Below, piece by piece: positions 18,091 through 27,878 of a stretch of 64,000 nucleotides of DNA. The stretch comes from JAPPLB01 sp965206655 (lineage in GTDB: Bacteria > Acidobacteriota > Terriglobia > Bryobacterales > UBA6623): NCBI GenBank assembly GCA_965206655.1, contig CBDBKC010000023.1:8927-72926 (forward strand), written 5' to 3'. Under the pieces are notes generated by a model. That model worked only from the letters and a program-made list of their open reading frames with translations, did not search any database and was not told the origin of the DNA. The translations under genes and the position numbers were made by a program. Each line of letters starts with the position of its first letter. The stretch's first letter is position 1.

Positions 18091-19973
18091 CTCAGCGCAA
18101 ACGCGGCAATCTCATCACCCGACGGATTGTTGATTTTGGGGCGTCCACCGCCCGCGGCAATAGCGACGTACTGCTTACCGCCGAGCTCGTAGGTGCATGG
18201 CGAGGCGTTGCAGCCGGCCTGCAGTTCCCATTCCCAAACGACCGCGCCGGATTTCGAGTCAAACGCCCGAAACTTCGGGTCCGCTGTCGCGCCGATAAAC
18301 ACCAGACCGCCTTTGGTGGCGACTGAGCCACCGAAGCTCAGTGTCCCGGTCTTCGGGATACCACGGGCCGTCAGTTCGGCGTGCTCACCGAGGATCTCCT
18401 TCCACACGTATTCGCCTGAGTCCAGATCGATACAGTTCATCTTGCCCCAGGGCGGCTTGATCGCCGGGTAGCCATCGGGGTCGAGGAGTTGAATGTATCC
18501 GGCGTGATTGAAACGGAAGGCGTCTTCCGGCTTGCCGTCGACGATCGTACAGAAGTTTGTCGTTTCGTTCGAGTTGACGTACATCCAGTTGCGGTCGGGG
18601 TCGAAACTGATGCCGCCCCAGAGCACTCCGCCGCTGAACCCGGGGTAGATCGCGGTCCCCTGTCGGGTCGGCGGTGTGTAGAGCGGCCCGGTGCGTGCGG
18701 CGCGGAACTTCTTCAGAACGAACGCATGAGCTTCCGATGAGATGTCCGTGATGAGGTCTTCGGTGAACTGCGGGCGGCAGAGACTTGCCGGCTTGAGGGG
18801 CACCGGCTGGGACTTGGCGAGCTGTTCGCCGGGGATGTCGCTCGGCGGAACCGGCCATTCCTCGATCGGGAAGAGCGGCTTTCCGGTCTGGCGGTCGAGC
18901 ACGAAGATCAGGCCCATCTTTGTGGTCTGTACGACGGCGTCGACCATTCGCCCTTCGTGCCGCAAGCGAACGAGCGAAGGCTGGGCAGCCAAATCGTAAT
19001 CCCATACGTCGTGACGGACAATCTGGTAATGCCAAACCCGTTTCCCGGTACGAGCGTCGAGGGCGAGGACGCAGTTGCCAAACAGGTTGTCACCGATGCG
19101 GTCGCCGCCCCAGAAATCGAATGAGGGCGAGCCGATCGACGCGAACAGCCATCCGCGCTCGGGATCGAGACTCATGCCGGCCCAGTTGTTCGTGCCGCCG
19201 TTCACCTCCCACGAGTTGTCGTTCCAGGTACCGTATCCGAATTCGCCGGGGAATGGGATCGTGTGAAAAATCCACTTGCGCTTGCCGGTGTAGACGTCAT
19301 AGGCGCGGATATGGCCGGGGCCTTCGGGCCGCGGCCCCTCGCCGCCTCCCCCGCTCACGATGATCAAGTCCTCGAAGATCACCGGCGGACTCGTGCATTT
19401 GTAGAACAAGTCCGTCATGTCGCGATCGAAGTCAGCTTTGAGATCGACGACGCCGTTCTCGCCGAAGGTCTTAACCAGCTCTCCTGTTTGCGCGTTCAGA
19501 CAGAACAGCCTGGTCTGGATGGCCGCGAAGATGCGTTTGTCTCTACCGTCTTCGAAATACGTTACGCCGCGATTGACCCCGCGGGCGCGCGATGAACGCT
19601 CCCCCTGGTAAGGATCGAAGTTCCAACGGACGTCACCGGTTGCGGCGTTGAGGGCTCGAACCGCCATGCGCGCCGTCGTCAGGTACATCGTGTCGCCGAT
19701 GACGATCGGCGTACATTGGATCATCGTCTTGGGGCGGTCGAGCTTGTCGCCGGTGTGGTGAATCCAGGCGGGTTTGAGGCGATGTGCGTTGAAGAGGTTG
19801 ATCTGATCGAGTGGGGAGTAGCGGGAGGCGCCTTGATCTCCGCCGTAGAATCGCCATTCGTTACCTGCTCCGAGGAAGGCCCGCTCCGCCGGCGCGGAAG
19901 CCGGCAGAAAGAGTGAGGCTCCGGCGACGCCACTGGCTGCGATGAATTGTCGGCGATTCATTCCTTGAGACAC
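18087..19973 (-). CDS. PQQ-dependent dehydrogenase, Tat-exported
   Basis: The 628-residue protein begins with a twin-arginine-type signal (NRRQFIAASGVAGASLFLP) and continues as an eight-bladed quinoprotein propeller. Repeated blade motifs are visible: ALNAATGDVRWNFD, CLNAQTGELVKTFG, ALDARTGKRVWHYQIVRHD, VLDRQTGKPLFPIEEWPVP and AFDSKSGAVVWEWE. RYSPLDQIN near residue 50 and DVWDYDLAAQPSL are typical of membrane-free glucose/alcohol dehydrogenase relatives. It should oxidise a sugar or alcohol in the periplasm and pass electrons to a quinone or cytochrome. No heme motif is present in this protein. It is convergent with folD. The substrate cannot be inferred. Confidence 0.85.
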   Translation of the reverse strand: MSQGMNRRQFIAASGVAGASLFLPASAPAERAFLGAGNEWRFYGGDQGASRYSPLDQINLFNAHRLKPAWIHHTGDKLDRPKTMIQCTPIVIGDTMYLTTARMAVRALNAATGDVRWNFDPYQGERSSRARGVNRGVTYFEDGRDKRIFAAIQTRLFCLNAQTGELVKTFGENGVVDLKADFDRDMTDLFYKCTSPPVIFEDLIIVSGGGGEGPRPEGPGHIRAYDVYTGKRKWIFHTIPFPGEFGYGTWNDNSWEVNGGTNNWAGMSLDPERGWLFASIGSPSFDFWGGDRIGDNLFGNCVLALDARTGKRVWHYQIVRHDVWDYDLAAQPSLVRLRHEGRMVDAVVQTTKMGLIFVLDRQTGKPLFPIEEWPVPPSDIPGEQLAKSQPVPLKPASLCRPQFTEDLITDISSEAHAFVLKKFRAARTGPLYTPPTRQGTAIYPGFSGGVLWGGISFDPDRNWMYVNSNETTNFCTIVDGKPEDAFRFNHAGYIQLLDPDGYPAIKPPWGKMNCIDLDSGEYVWKEILGEHAELTARGIPKTGTLSFGGSVATKGGLVFIGATADPKFRAFDSKSGAVVWEWELQAGCNASPCTYELGGKQYVAIAAGGGRPKINNPSGDEIAAFALS

Positions 19974-20109
19974 AAACGACCTCTCGATGACTTGAACCTA
20001 GTTCACAGGCTAGGCGAAGTGGAAAATCAAACCTCTCGATTGTAGCGATCACGACTCCCTTCCGCTTGACCGCGGCCAAGAGGCTATAGGATGGTGGGAG
20101 ATACATTCC

Positions 20110-20703
20110 ATGGCGAGTGAAGCGAAACCATTGCGTACCCCGTGCCGGCCGATCACCGGCCGATCGGATCCGCTGACTCTCGCGGTCCCCGAGCTAGAAT
20201 CCGGGATCGGGAGTTTGATCGCTCAGGCGGACTCCACCGACCTGATCGACGGCGTACGGGTCCAGCCCTACTCTCTCTGGCCGGACGACCGCGGCTACTT
20301 TCTCGAGGTTGCCCGCCTGGGGCACGGTTTGCCCGCTGCGTTTCCCGCCGAGTCGACGCAGGTATCGACCGCGCTGAGTTATCCGGGGACGATCAAGGCG
20401 TTTCACTATCACCTGGAGCAGACGGACTTTTGGGTGCCGGTCCAAGGCATGTTCCAGGTGGCACTAGCAGACCTACGCCAAGACTCGCCCACCTTCGGCC
20501 TGCGGAATACTCTCTACGTGGGCGTGTTGCGCCCGTGGCAGATTTTGATTCCGCCGGGAGTCGCTCACGGCTACAAGGTGATCGGCGAAGGTACCGGAAT
20601 GTTGGTTTACGTCACCGACCGCCACTACAACCCGAACGACGAGGGTCGCATCGCTTACGACGACCCCGGCATTCAGTACGACTGGGAGACCCAGCACAAA
20701 TGA
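20110..20703 (+). CDS. rfbC: dTDP-4-dehydrorhamnose 3,5-epimerase family protein
   Basis: The 197-residue protein contains the RmlC cupin fold from about residue 45: DDRGYFLEVAR, STALSYPGTIKAFHYHLEQTDFW with the catalytic histidine region, VALADLRQDSPTFG, and ILIPPGVAHGYKV. It converts dTDP-4-keto-6-deoxyglucose into the rhamnose precursor, or an isomer if sugar specificity differs. An N-terminal extension of about 40 residues is not usual for the family. The ATG at 20110 has GGGAG 9 bases upstream. It overlaps rfbB by 4 bases (ATGA), so they are translationally coupled. The rfbA and rfbD genes are not in the window. Confidence 0.88.
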   Translation: MASEAKPLRTPCRPITGRSDPLTLAVPELESGIGSLIAQADSTDLIDGVRVQPYSLWPDDRGYFLEVARLGHGLPAAFPAESTQVSTALSYPGTIKAFHYHLEQTDFWVPVQGMFQVALADLRQDSPTFGLRNTLYVGVLRPWQILIPPGVAHGYKVIGEGTGMLVYVTDRHYNPNDEGRIAYDDPGIQYDWETQHK

Positions 20704-21749
20704 GGCTGCTCGTCACGGGCGGGGCCGGTTTCATTGGCTCCGCGTTCATTCGGCTTGTGCTCGGGGGCGGTTCGCCGGTCGAGCTGCTGAACTTCGATGC
20801 GCTGACCTACGCCGGTAATCTTGAGAATCTGGAATTCGTCGCGAGCCGGCCCGGCTACCGCTTCGTCAAAGCCAACCTTTGCGACGCCGAGGCCGTGGAG
20901 GGCACCGTGGCTGATTACCGGCCTGAAGCGATTGTGCACTTTGCGGCGGAATCGCACGTTGACCGCAGCATCCTTTCCCCTAGGCCCGTTATCGATACGA
21001 ATTTCACCGGCACGTTCAATCTACTGGAAGCGGCGCGCCGACACGGAGTCGAGAAATTCATTCACGTTTCCACCGACGAGGTCTACGGGAGTATTGATGC
21101 GCCCGCCGAGGCGGACGAGGATTTCCCCCTGCGGCCCAGTAGCCCCTATTCCGCTTCGAAGGCCGGATCGGACATGCTGGCGCTTTCTTATTTCACGACG
21201 TACAAGCTACCGGTGATCGTGACGCGCGCCTCGAACAACTACGGGCCCTATCAGTTTCCGGAAAAGTTGATCCCGTTAATGATTGCGAATGCCCTCGATG
21301 ACAAGCCACTTCCGATCTACGGCGACGGGCAGCAGATTCGCGATTGGTTGTACGTCGACGATCACTGTCGGGCGATTGAGTCTCTGCTCGAAAAAGGGCA
21401 AACCGGCGAGATCTACAACATCGGGGGAAACCGCGCTCTTCCGAATCTGGATGTGGTACGTATGATTCTGGCGGCCACAGGCAAGACGGATCGCCTTCTG
21501 AAGACGGTCGAGGACCGCCCCGGCCACGACCGGCGCTACGCGCTATCGAGCGCAAAGATTCAACGGACGACCGGCTGGTCGCCCGCGATGGATTTCGAGC
21601 GGGGTCTGGCTCAAACGATTGATTGGTACCGCGTGAATTCGGACTGGATCGAGCGTGTCCGCTCGGGCGCCTATCGGGACTACTACGACAGCAATTACGG
21701 CCGCCGCGAAGAAGAGTTGGGGCGCGTCACCGCTCAGTCGAAGCTTTGA
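20700..21749 (+). CDS. rfbB: dTDP-glucose 4,6-dehydratase
   Basis: This 349-residue short-chain dehydrogenase removes water from dTDP-glucose on the way to rhamnose or other deoxysugars of surface polysaccharides. The NAD-binding motif is TGGAGFIGS at the N-terminus, FAAESHVDRSI is the family signature, HVSTDEVYG carries the catalytic TDE triad, and SPYSASKAGSDML supplies the YxxxK pair. NNYGPYQFPEKLIPL and DWLYVDDHCRAI complete the match. Its ATG lies inside the end of rfbC, sharing ATGA. An SMP-30-like gene follows after 59 bases. Confidence 0.94.
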   Translation: MRLLVTGGAGFIGSAFIRLVLGGGSPVELLNFDALTYAGNLENLEFVASRPGYRFVKANLCDAEAVEGTVADYRPEAIVHFAAESHVDRSILSPRPVIDTNFTGTFNLLEAARRHGVEKFIHVSTDEVYGSIDAPAEADEDFPLRPSSPYSASKAGSDMLALSYFTTYKLPVIVTRASNNYGPYQFPEKLIPLMIANALDDKPLPIYGDGQQIRDWLYVDDHCRAIESLLEKGQTGEIYNIGGNRALPNLDVVRMILAATGKTDRLLKTVEDRPGHDRRYALSSAKIQRTTGWSPAMDFERGLAQTIDWYRVNSDWIERVRSGAYRDYYDSNYGRREEELGRVTAQSKL

Positions 21750-21808
21750 CGGGCGGCGGGGATAGGTTTCCGTTACCCTATGTGGAAACCTATAGGGAGA
21801 AGCGTAGC

Positions 21809-22888
21809 GTGACGAAGCAAGTAAAGAGTTCCTTCGGAGTGTCGAATCGCCGCTCGTTCTTATCGGCGGCCCTGCTGGGGTCGGCGCTGGCGCCGGCGGC
21901 GGCGCGGGCGCAGCGCGATTGGTCGGGAAAGACGCCGGTGCGGTATCCCGATCCGGACATCGTGGTGATCGATCAGCGGTTCGCGAAGTACAAACTTGGT
22001 AATACTCCTATCCAGCGGCTGCATGTGGGGACGTTGTGGGCGGAAGGTCCGGCCTGGAACGCGGTCGGGCGCTACTTGCTGTGGAGTGACATACCGAACG
22101 ACCGGCAGTTACGTTGGCTTGAGGAAGACGGGCATGTGAGTGTATTACGCCAGCCGGCAGGCAACAGTAACGGCAATACCTTCGATTGGGAAGGACGGCA
22201 GATTGCTTGTGAGCACGGCAACAGGCGCGTGGTTCGATACGAACATAACGGCAAGGTGACCGTACTGGCGTCCGAGTGGCAGGGCAAACCACTCAATGCG
22301 CCGAATGACGCTGTTGTGCATCCTGATGGCGACATCTGGTTTACCGATCCGGGGTACGGCAGCCTCATGAACTATGAAGGAAACAAGGGGCCGTTGCACC
22401 TGAAAGAAGCGATTTACCGGGTGGACGGAAGGACCGGAGCGATGAGTCTGGTCGCCGATGACATCTACAAACCGAACGGCCTGTGTTTCTCGCCTGACTA
22501 CAGCAAGCTCTATGCGGCCGACACGGGCGCCAGTCACTATCCGGAGGCGCCGCGGGTGATCAAGGTGTGGGACGTGGTCGACAACAAGAAACTGGAGAAC
22601 GGGCGGGAGTTCGCGTCGATGGAACTGAGTGGGGTCGGGGCCGGTTTGGCGGACGGCATTCGGGCCGACGTCGATGGAAATGTTTGGGCCAGCGCCGGTT
22701 GGGTCGGCGATGGTTACGACGGTGTTCATATCTTTGCCCCCGACGGGGTGCGGATCGGCCAGATTCGGCTGCCGGAGATTTGCTCGAACGTCTGTTTCGG
22801 CGGGACGAAACGCAACCGGCTCTTCATGACGGGGAGTCAGTCTTTGTACTCCGTGTATGTCGAGACACGAGGCGCTCATATCTCGTAA
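21809..22888 (+). CDS. SMP-30/gluconolactonase-like propeller protein, exported
   Basis: The 359-residue product starts at GTG 21809 with GGGAG 9 bases upstream. The N-terminus carries a Tat-like signal, SNRRSFLSAALLGSALAPAAARA. The mature part is the six-bladed SMP-30/LRE propeller: WAEGPAWNAVGRYLLWSDIP, LNAPNDAVVHPDGDIWFTDPGYG, DIYKPNGLCFSPDYSKLYAADTG, LADGIRADVDGNVWAS. These contain the metal-binding Glu, Asn and Asp positions of gluconolactonases, which open sugar lactones. A sugar dehydrogenase partner is plausible (a PQQ dehydrogenase is 2 kb upstream) but not linked in an operon. Frames opening further upstream overlap rfbB and do not fit the family. Confidence 0.85.
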   Translation: MTKQVKSSFGVSNRRSFLSAALLGSALAPAAARAQRDWSGKTPVRYPDPDIVVIDQRFAKYKLGNTPIQRLHVGTLWAEGPAWNAVGRYLLWSDIPNDRQLRWLEEDGHVSVLRQPAGNSNGNTFDWEGRQIACEHGNRRVVRYEHNGKVTVLASEWQGKPLNAPNDAVVHPDGDIWFTDPGYGSLMNYEGNKGPLHLKEAIYRVDGRTGAMSLVADDIYKPNGLCFSPDYSKLYAADTGASHYPEAPRVIKVWDVVDNKKLENGREFASMELSGVGAGLADGIRADVDGNVWASAGWVGDGYDGVHIFAPDGVRIGQIRLPEICSNVCFGGTKRNRLFMTGSQSLYSVYVETRGAHIS

Positions 22889-23096
22889 GCCGTCTGCTTC
22901 CCGAGCGGGCACTGATGTCCGAGTTGCGTCTTGTACTCTTCTTCGAAACTCCTTCGCCGGGCCCGTTAGGGAACATCCGCGATACAGCGCCGCTTTTTCC
23001 AGGCGGATCTCACGGCTCGATCCGCGAGGCCGATAAGGGACTTAGCTTTATTCGCTGCGGGATTTCTCCGCGCCGCGAGGCCCGCAGGGCTGCTCG

Positions 23097-24332
23097 ATGT
23101 CGAATTTGCGCGTTCTTATCGTTGACGATGATTCGTCTACCCGCAAGGTTCTGCGGCGGTGGCTGACGCGTGCCCTGGACGTCGACGTGTCGGAGGCGGC
23201 CGACGGCCTCGAAGCCTTCGAGCAGCTCACGGAACAGCCGTCCGATCTCGTCATCACCGACATCCACATGCCCCTGCTCAATGGGCTTGAGCTCGTGTCA
23301 CTCATTCGAGATGACCCCGACCTCGGGCACACGGAGGTCGTAGCGATGTCCGTGGATAGCAGCCAGACCCTGGTCACGGAACTCGTAAAGATGGGGGTCT
23401 CGGACTTTATTGTTAAGCCGCTCCTTCAAGATCAAGTGATTCACCGCTTGGAGGGCGTCCTTCGTGCCCTTGTGCAGAAGGGAGAGGAGCGAAATAACCT
23501 AGTTTCGCTCCCAACAGTTCTCGTCGCTGACCGGGATGCCAACTTTCGCGAGTTTGCCCGTACGACGCTTGAAGGCCTTTTTAGATGTGAGACAGCCAAG
23601 AACGCCGGCGAACTACTCGTGGGCTCGATTCGGCATAAGCCGCCTCTGGTTTTAGTCTCGCCGGCACTGCCGGGCTTCCGCCTGGAGTTCCTTCTCAAGA
23701 AGTTGCGTTTGGGCGGACCGAAGCCTTCGACACACGTCTACCTGTTGACGAGCGAAGCCGGTGAGCAGCCGGATGGGTTTCAGCGGGTCAGCGGCACGGT
23801 GATGCGGACCTTCGTCCCCGCCGCCTTCCGTGCGGAAGTCTCCGACATCATGAACGACGTGCTGCCGCGGGAACTGGATGGCTCGCCGTTCGCCATGCTG
23901 CAACAAGAGATGCCCGGCGCCATCCGTCTGGTGCTTGGGACCCTGACGGGAGCCGATCCTCATGAAAGGCCCCAGCCTGACAGCGAGCCCCACTTCGGAA
24001 TCTTTGGCGCAGTATCGCTCGATTCCGCTTCTGATGACCTGCGGATCGAGGCGAACATCGCGGCCGAGGAAACAATGGTCCGCGAGTTCGCGAAGGTGAT
24101 GTTGGATCTGCCGGAGGAAGAGGTCGACACCGAGATCGTGGAGTCCACACTTCAGGAGATTCTAAACATGTATGGGGGGCGCATCAAAAGCCTGTGCGAC
24201 GAGAAAAGAGTCGAGTTGAATCTCCATTTGCCTGAGATCGGACGGGCCGAGAGCGCAGTGACCGCGAAGCCGCGCTGGATACCCAGTGGTTCTTTGAATG
24301 GGGGGATGGGCACCTGTTTAAGACCCGGTTGA
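23097..24332 (+). CDS. Response regulator with two receiver domains fused to a CheX-like phosphatase domain
   Basis: Residues 1-125 form an intact CheY-type receiver with phospho-acceptor D55 (ITDIHMP) and K107 (IVKPLL). Residues about 140-250 form a second receiver fold in which the acceptor region reads VLVSPALPG, so it cannot be phosphorylated in the usual way. Residues about 270-390 resemble CheX/CheC: GAVSLDSASDDLRIEANI and ESTLQEILNMYGGRIKSL, matching the E..N catalytic pair of CheX. The last 25 residues look wrong for the family, while a +2 frame from about 24260 reads ALDTQWFFEWGDGHLFKTR and ends at 24355, so a frameshift near 24260-24290 is likely. CheX domains dephosphorylate CheY. 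The gene opens the chemotaxis cluster. Confidence 0.75.
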   Translation: MSNLRVLIVDDDSSTRKVLRRWLTRALDVDVSEAADGLEAFEQLTEQPSDLVITDIHMPLLNGLELVSLIRDDPDLGHTEVVAMSVDSSQTLVTELVKMGVSDFIVKPLLQDQVIHRLEGVLRALVQKGEERNNLVSLPTVLVADRDANFREFARTTLEGLFRCETAKNAGELLVGSIRHKPPLVLVSPALPGFRLEFLLKKLRLGGPKPSTHVYLLTSEAGEQPDGFQRVSGTVMRTFVPAAFRAEVSDIMNDVLPRELDGSPFAMLQQEMPGAIRLVLGTLTGADPHERPQPDSEPHFGIFGAVSLDSASDDLRIEANIAAEETMVREFAKVMLDLPEEEVDTEIVESTLQEILNMYGGRIKSLCDEKRVELNLHLPEIGRAESAVTAKPRWIPSGSLNGGMGTCLRPG

Positions 24333-24451
24333 GGATCCTCGCCGCGAACTCCTAGCCGGCTCGGCCCGCCACGTGGCGAGACGCTTACTATCGTCGGTCC
24401 GACAGTGCTGGTTGGGGGAACGCTGTGCGGCTACGCGCGGCTCAGCCCGGG

Positions 24452-24832
24452 TTAGGCGCTGTCGATAACACGGTCGAGTTCCTTGCGCAGATCTTCGGGT
24501 TGGAACGGCTTCTCGACGTAGCCGACAACCCCGTGTCCAACGAGTGAGCGGACGCGTTCGCGGGTCGAATCCGTCGAGACAATTACGACGGGGATGGATC
24601 GAATCCGTTCGTCCTCCATCTTTTTCTTGACAAAGGTCTCCCCATCCATGTTGGGCATGTTGACATCGCAGAAGATCATGTCCACCGAATTGCCATCAAG
24701 GACTTCCAGGGCCGCCACACCGTCGGCGGCCTCCAAAAAACTCTCAATATCAGCTCCCGAAGTCTTGATCGCTCTCTGGATGAACTTTCTCATCGCCGAC
24801 GAGTCGTCTATGACCAACACTTTCATTGCCAT
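24452..24832 (-). CDS. cheY: Single-domain chemotaxis response regulator
   Basis: The 126-residue protein is a stand-alone receiver. The acidic pair D9-D10 (VIDDSS), phospho-acceptor D56 (FCDVNMPNMDG), switch threonine (VIVSTDS) and K108 (YVEKPFQ) are all present. The length and the sequence MKVLVIDDSSAMRKFIQ fit CheY proteins that bind the flagellar or pilus motor. It is read against the flanking chemotaxis genes. Unlike its neighbours it shows no sign of damage. Confidence 0.9.
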   Translation of the reverse strand: MAMKVLVIDDSSAMRKFIQRAIKTSGADIESFLEAADGVAALEVLDGNSVDMIFCDVNMPNMDGETFVKKKMEDERIRSIPVVIVSTDSTRERVRSLVGHGVVGYVEKPFQPEDLRKELDRVIDSA

Positions 24833-25078
24833 TCCTGTTCTCCCTTTGCGGGTCAGAGGTCTTCCGAAGCAGAACCCGGCCCACCGTCGCCCGGTGAGGC
24901 ACGGAGAAATTCCGGCTCGAAGTTACCGCTCACCTGACGCGTACAAGGGTTCTTATCGGTCGTTTGCGGCCGGATTTGGCACAACATTCGAAGCATCCGC
25001 GGCAGTGGTAAAGCCGCGGCCACCTTGCGTCGATAACTTCAGCAGCGCGTTGGCACGCTTCTGGCTCGGAAGGCGGAG

Positions 25079-27786
25079 ATGGACGAAACCCAAGAAATCA
25101 TAGAAGAGTTCCTGATCGAAAGCAGCGAAAATCTCACGCAGTTGGATCAGGACTTCATCGAGCTTGAGCAGCGGCCGGAGGACAACGCACTGCTGTCGAG
25201 CGTGTTTCGGACGATTCACACCATCAAAGGGACTGGTGGCGTGCTTGGCTTCGGAATCCTTGAAGCGATCACGCACCGCGCTGAAAATATTCTCAGCCAG
25301 CTCAGGGAAGGCGAACGCCGCTTAACGCCCGAGCTGACAACGTTACTGCTCGAAACCGTTGACATTGTCAAGAAGATTCTCGGCGAGATCGAAGCCTCCG
25401 GAAGCGAGGGTTCGGAACATTACCTCGATCTTGTCGGGCGTCTCCAAGCGGCTTGCGACGATAAGTCCAGCGGCGAAGAGGCGGCGGTGGAACCGGAGTC
25501 AGCAAACGAGACCGGCGACGCTGAAACCGTGGACCCAGGAGGGGCGGAGTCCGGAGAACAAGACGCCAGCGGCGCGGAGTACGAGCATTCCTATCCCGCC
25601 AGTCAGCATGATGAGGCGCTGCCGGCTGCCCGCGAGCAGGAAGGGATCGCCGCCCAGGAACCTGGCGCGGCCCCCGCCCCCGCACGAACCTCGGTGGCAG
25701 ACTCGAACATTCGAGTGAGTGTCGACCTGCTGGACAAACTCATGAATCTGGTCGGGGAACTGGTGTTGACGCGCAACCAGATCCTGCAATACACCGACAC
25801 TCAGGAAGACGCTGGGTTCACCTCGACTTCGCAGCGGCTGAATCTCATCACGACCGAGCTGCAAGCCAATGTGATGAAGACCCGCATGCAACCAATCCGC
25901 GTTGTTTGGAACAAGTTTCCGCGGGTCGTCCGCGACCTGGCCAGTCCTTTGGGAAGCAACTTGAATTGCAGATGGATGGCGCCAACACCGAATTGGACAA
26001 GACCATCATCGAGGCGATCAAGGATCCGCTGACGCATATTGTGCGGAACTCGTGCGACCACGGAATCGAAATGCCCGATGTCCGCGCCGCAGCCGGCAAA
26101 CCCGCCAAGGGGACGGTATTTTTGCGGGCCTACCACGAGGGCGGACAGGTCAATATCGAGATCTCCGACGACGGTGACGGAATCAATCCCGACAGCCTCA
26201 AGCAGAAGGCCATCCAAAACGGTGTTGTCACGGCCGATCAGGCCGACCGCATGTCGCACCGCGAAGCTCTCGATCTGATCTTCTTGCCGGGTCTGTCGAC
26301 CGACCAGGCGGTGACGAACGTTTCCGGCCGCGGTGTCGGCATGGATGTCGTCAAGACGAACATCGAGAAGATCGGCGGTTCAATCGATCTTCAAAGCCTA
26401 CCCGGCCAAGGCACGACCCTCAAGATCAAGATCCCCTTAACGCTGGCAATTATTCCGGCGCTGGTCGTCGAGTGCGCCGGTGAGCGGTTCGCCATCCCGC
26501 AAGTAAACCTGGTCGAGTTGGTTCGCCTCGAATCCGGTCAGGAAGGACAGCAGCAGATCGAGCTGATCCGCGATACGCCCGTGTATCGGCTGCGGGGGAA
26601 ACTTCTACCGCTCGTCTATCTTAGCGACGTATTGGGTTTGGAAGGCACTCACCGGACTAGCGAGTCAGTGAACATCATCGTAGTGCAGGCCGACCAGAAG
26701 ACATTCGGTTTGGTTGTCGACGGCGTTCACGACACGGCCGAGATCGTCGTCAAGCCGCTCAGCAAGCTCCTCAAAGGGATGAACTGTTACGCAGGGGCGA
26801 CCATCATGGGAGATGGCCACGTTGCGCTCATTCTCGATGTGATGGGGCTGGCGCAGCTCGGCCGTGTGGTCGGTGAGAGTTCCGCGCACGGACAGCCGGC
26901 GAGCGATCCGATATCGGAGGGCGTCGCGGAACGGCAGGCGGTGCTCCTGTTTCGGGCCGGCGCGAAGGAACGGCTGGCGGTACCGCTGGTTTTGGTCGAC
27001 CGGCTGGAGGAGTTCGCATCGGAAGCCATTGAGCTCTCCGGAGAGCGGAAGGTCGTTCAGTACCGTGGGCGCATTCTGCCCCTGGTGCCGCTGGACAGCT
27101 ATCTCGGCGGCGCGGCGGGCACTCCACGCGACACGGCGTCGGGCGAGAAGGTCCAGGTCATCGTTTTCAGCGAAGGGGAAGAGCGCCTCGGAATCGTGGT
27201 CGACGAAATCCTCGACATTCTCGACGAGGCCATCACAATTCGGTCCCGCTCGTCACAGCCGGGCGTCTTGGGCTCGGCCGTACTGGACGGCCAAGTCACT
27301 GACTTCCTGGATCTGCACTATCTGATCGAAGAAGCTTCTGAGAACTGGTTTGGCGCCCGACGTGAGCAGGCAGCCGAGGGCGCGCGTATTCTTATCACGG
27401 AGAGTTCGCGCTTTACACGCGGCCTGATGAGAACCCACCTCGAAATGGCGGGCTACCGGGTCCATGAGGCTTCCAACTCCGAAGAAGCGATCGAGTGTCT
27501 GCGGACCGAGACGGTCGATGTGTTTGTTTCCAGCCTCGATCTGCCGGGGGAAAGCGCCGGGCAACTGTTGACGCGTGTGCGGAGCCTGCCGGAAGTCGGC
27601 CGCGTGCCCGCCCTGGCACTCTCAGCTTCCACCGAACAGATGAGTCGGCGTCCCGAGTCGGGCCCGGAGTTTGACGAATATCAGTTGAAGTTTGACCGTA
27701 CGGCGATGCTGCGTTCCATCGAGAAGCTGGCGGCGGCTGTGCGTGAGAAAAGGCCGACGACGGAGCGAACGGGAGTCAACGCCTGA
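25079..27786 (+). pseudogene. cheA: Chemotaxis histidine kinase CheA with one internal frameshift
   Basis: The reading frame is broken once. The first part (25079 to about 25942) encodes the Hpt domain with H47 (FRTIHTIKGTGG) and the P3 dimerisation helices up to WNKFPRVVRDLA. The next frame continues at once with SFGKQLELQMDG and runs to 27786. A single missing base in the CC at 25941-25942 (GCCCAG to GCCAG) restores LAQSFGKQ and a 902-residue kinase. It has the HATPase (IVRNSCDHGIE, DDGDGIN, GRGVGMDVV), then two CheW-like domains (about 450-590 and 600-750), then a receiver-like tail with no acceptor aspartate (VSSLDLPG). The lesion would separate the dimer/Hpt part from the kinase core, so it is either a true null or a sequencing error. 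It overlaps cheW by 1 base. Confidence 0.85.
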
Positions 27787-27878
27787 TGTCAGAGCACGCG
27801 GGAACGGAAAACCCCACTGGAACCCGGCAGTACGCGACCTTTTCGGTCGAGGGCCTTTTCTTCGGCGTCGAAGTCTTG
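27786..27878 (+). pseudogene. cheW: Truncated CheW coupling protein (5' fragment)
   Basis: About 31 codons are recognisable: after a short leader, RQYATFSVEGLFFGVEV matches the first strands of CheW, which links receptors to CheA. The expected continuation (VQEVLR and onward) is missing; from about 27875 the DNA matches a tyrosine recombinase instead. The ATG overlaps the cheA stop (TGATG), as in intact cheA-cheW operons. The open frame continues to 28253, but that translation is not CheW-like. Confidence 0.75.
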
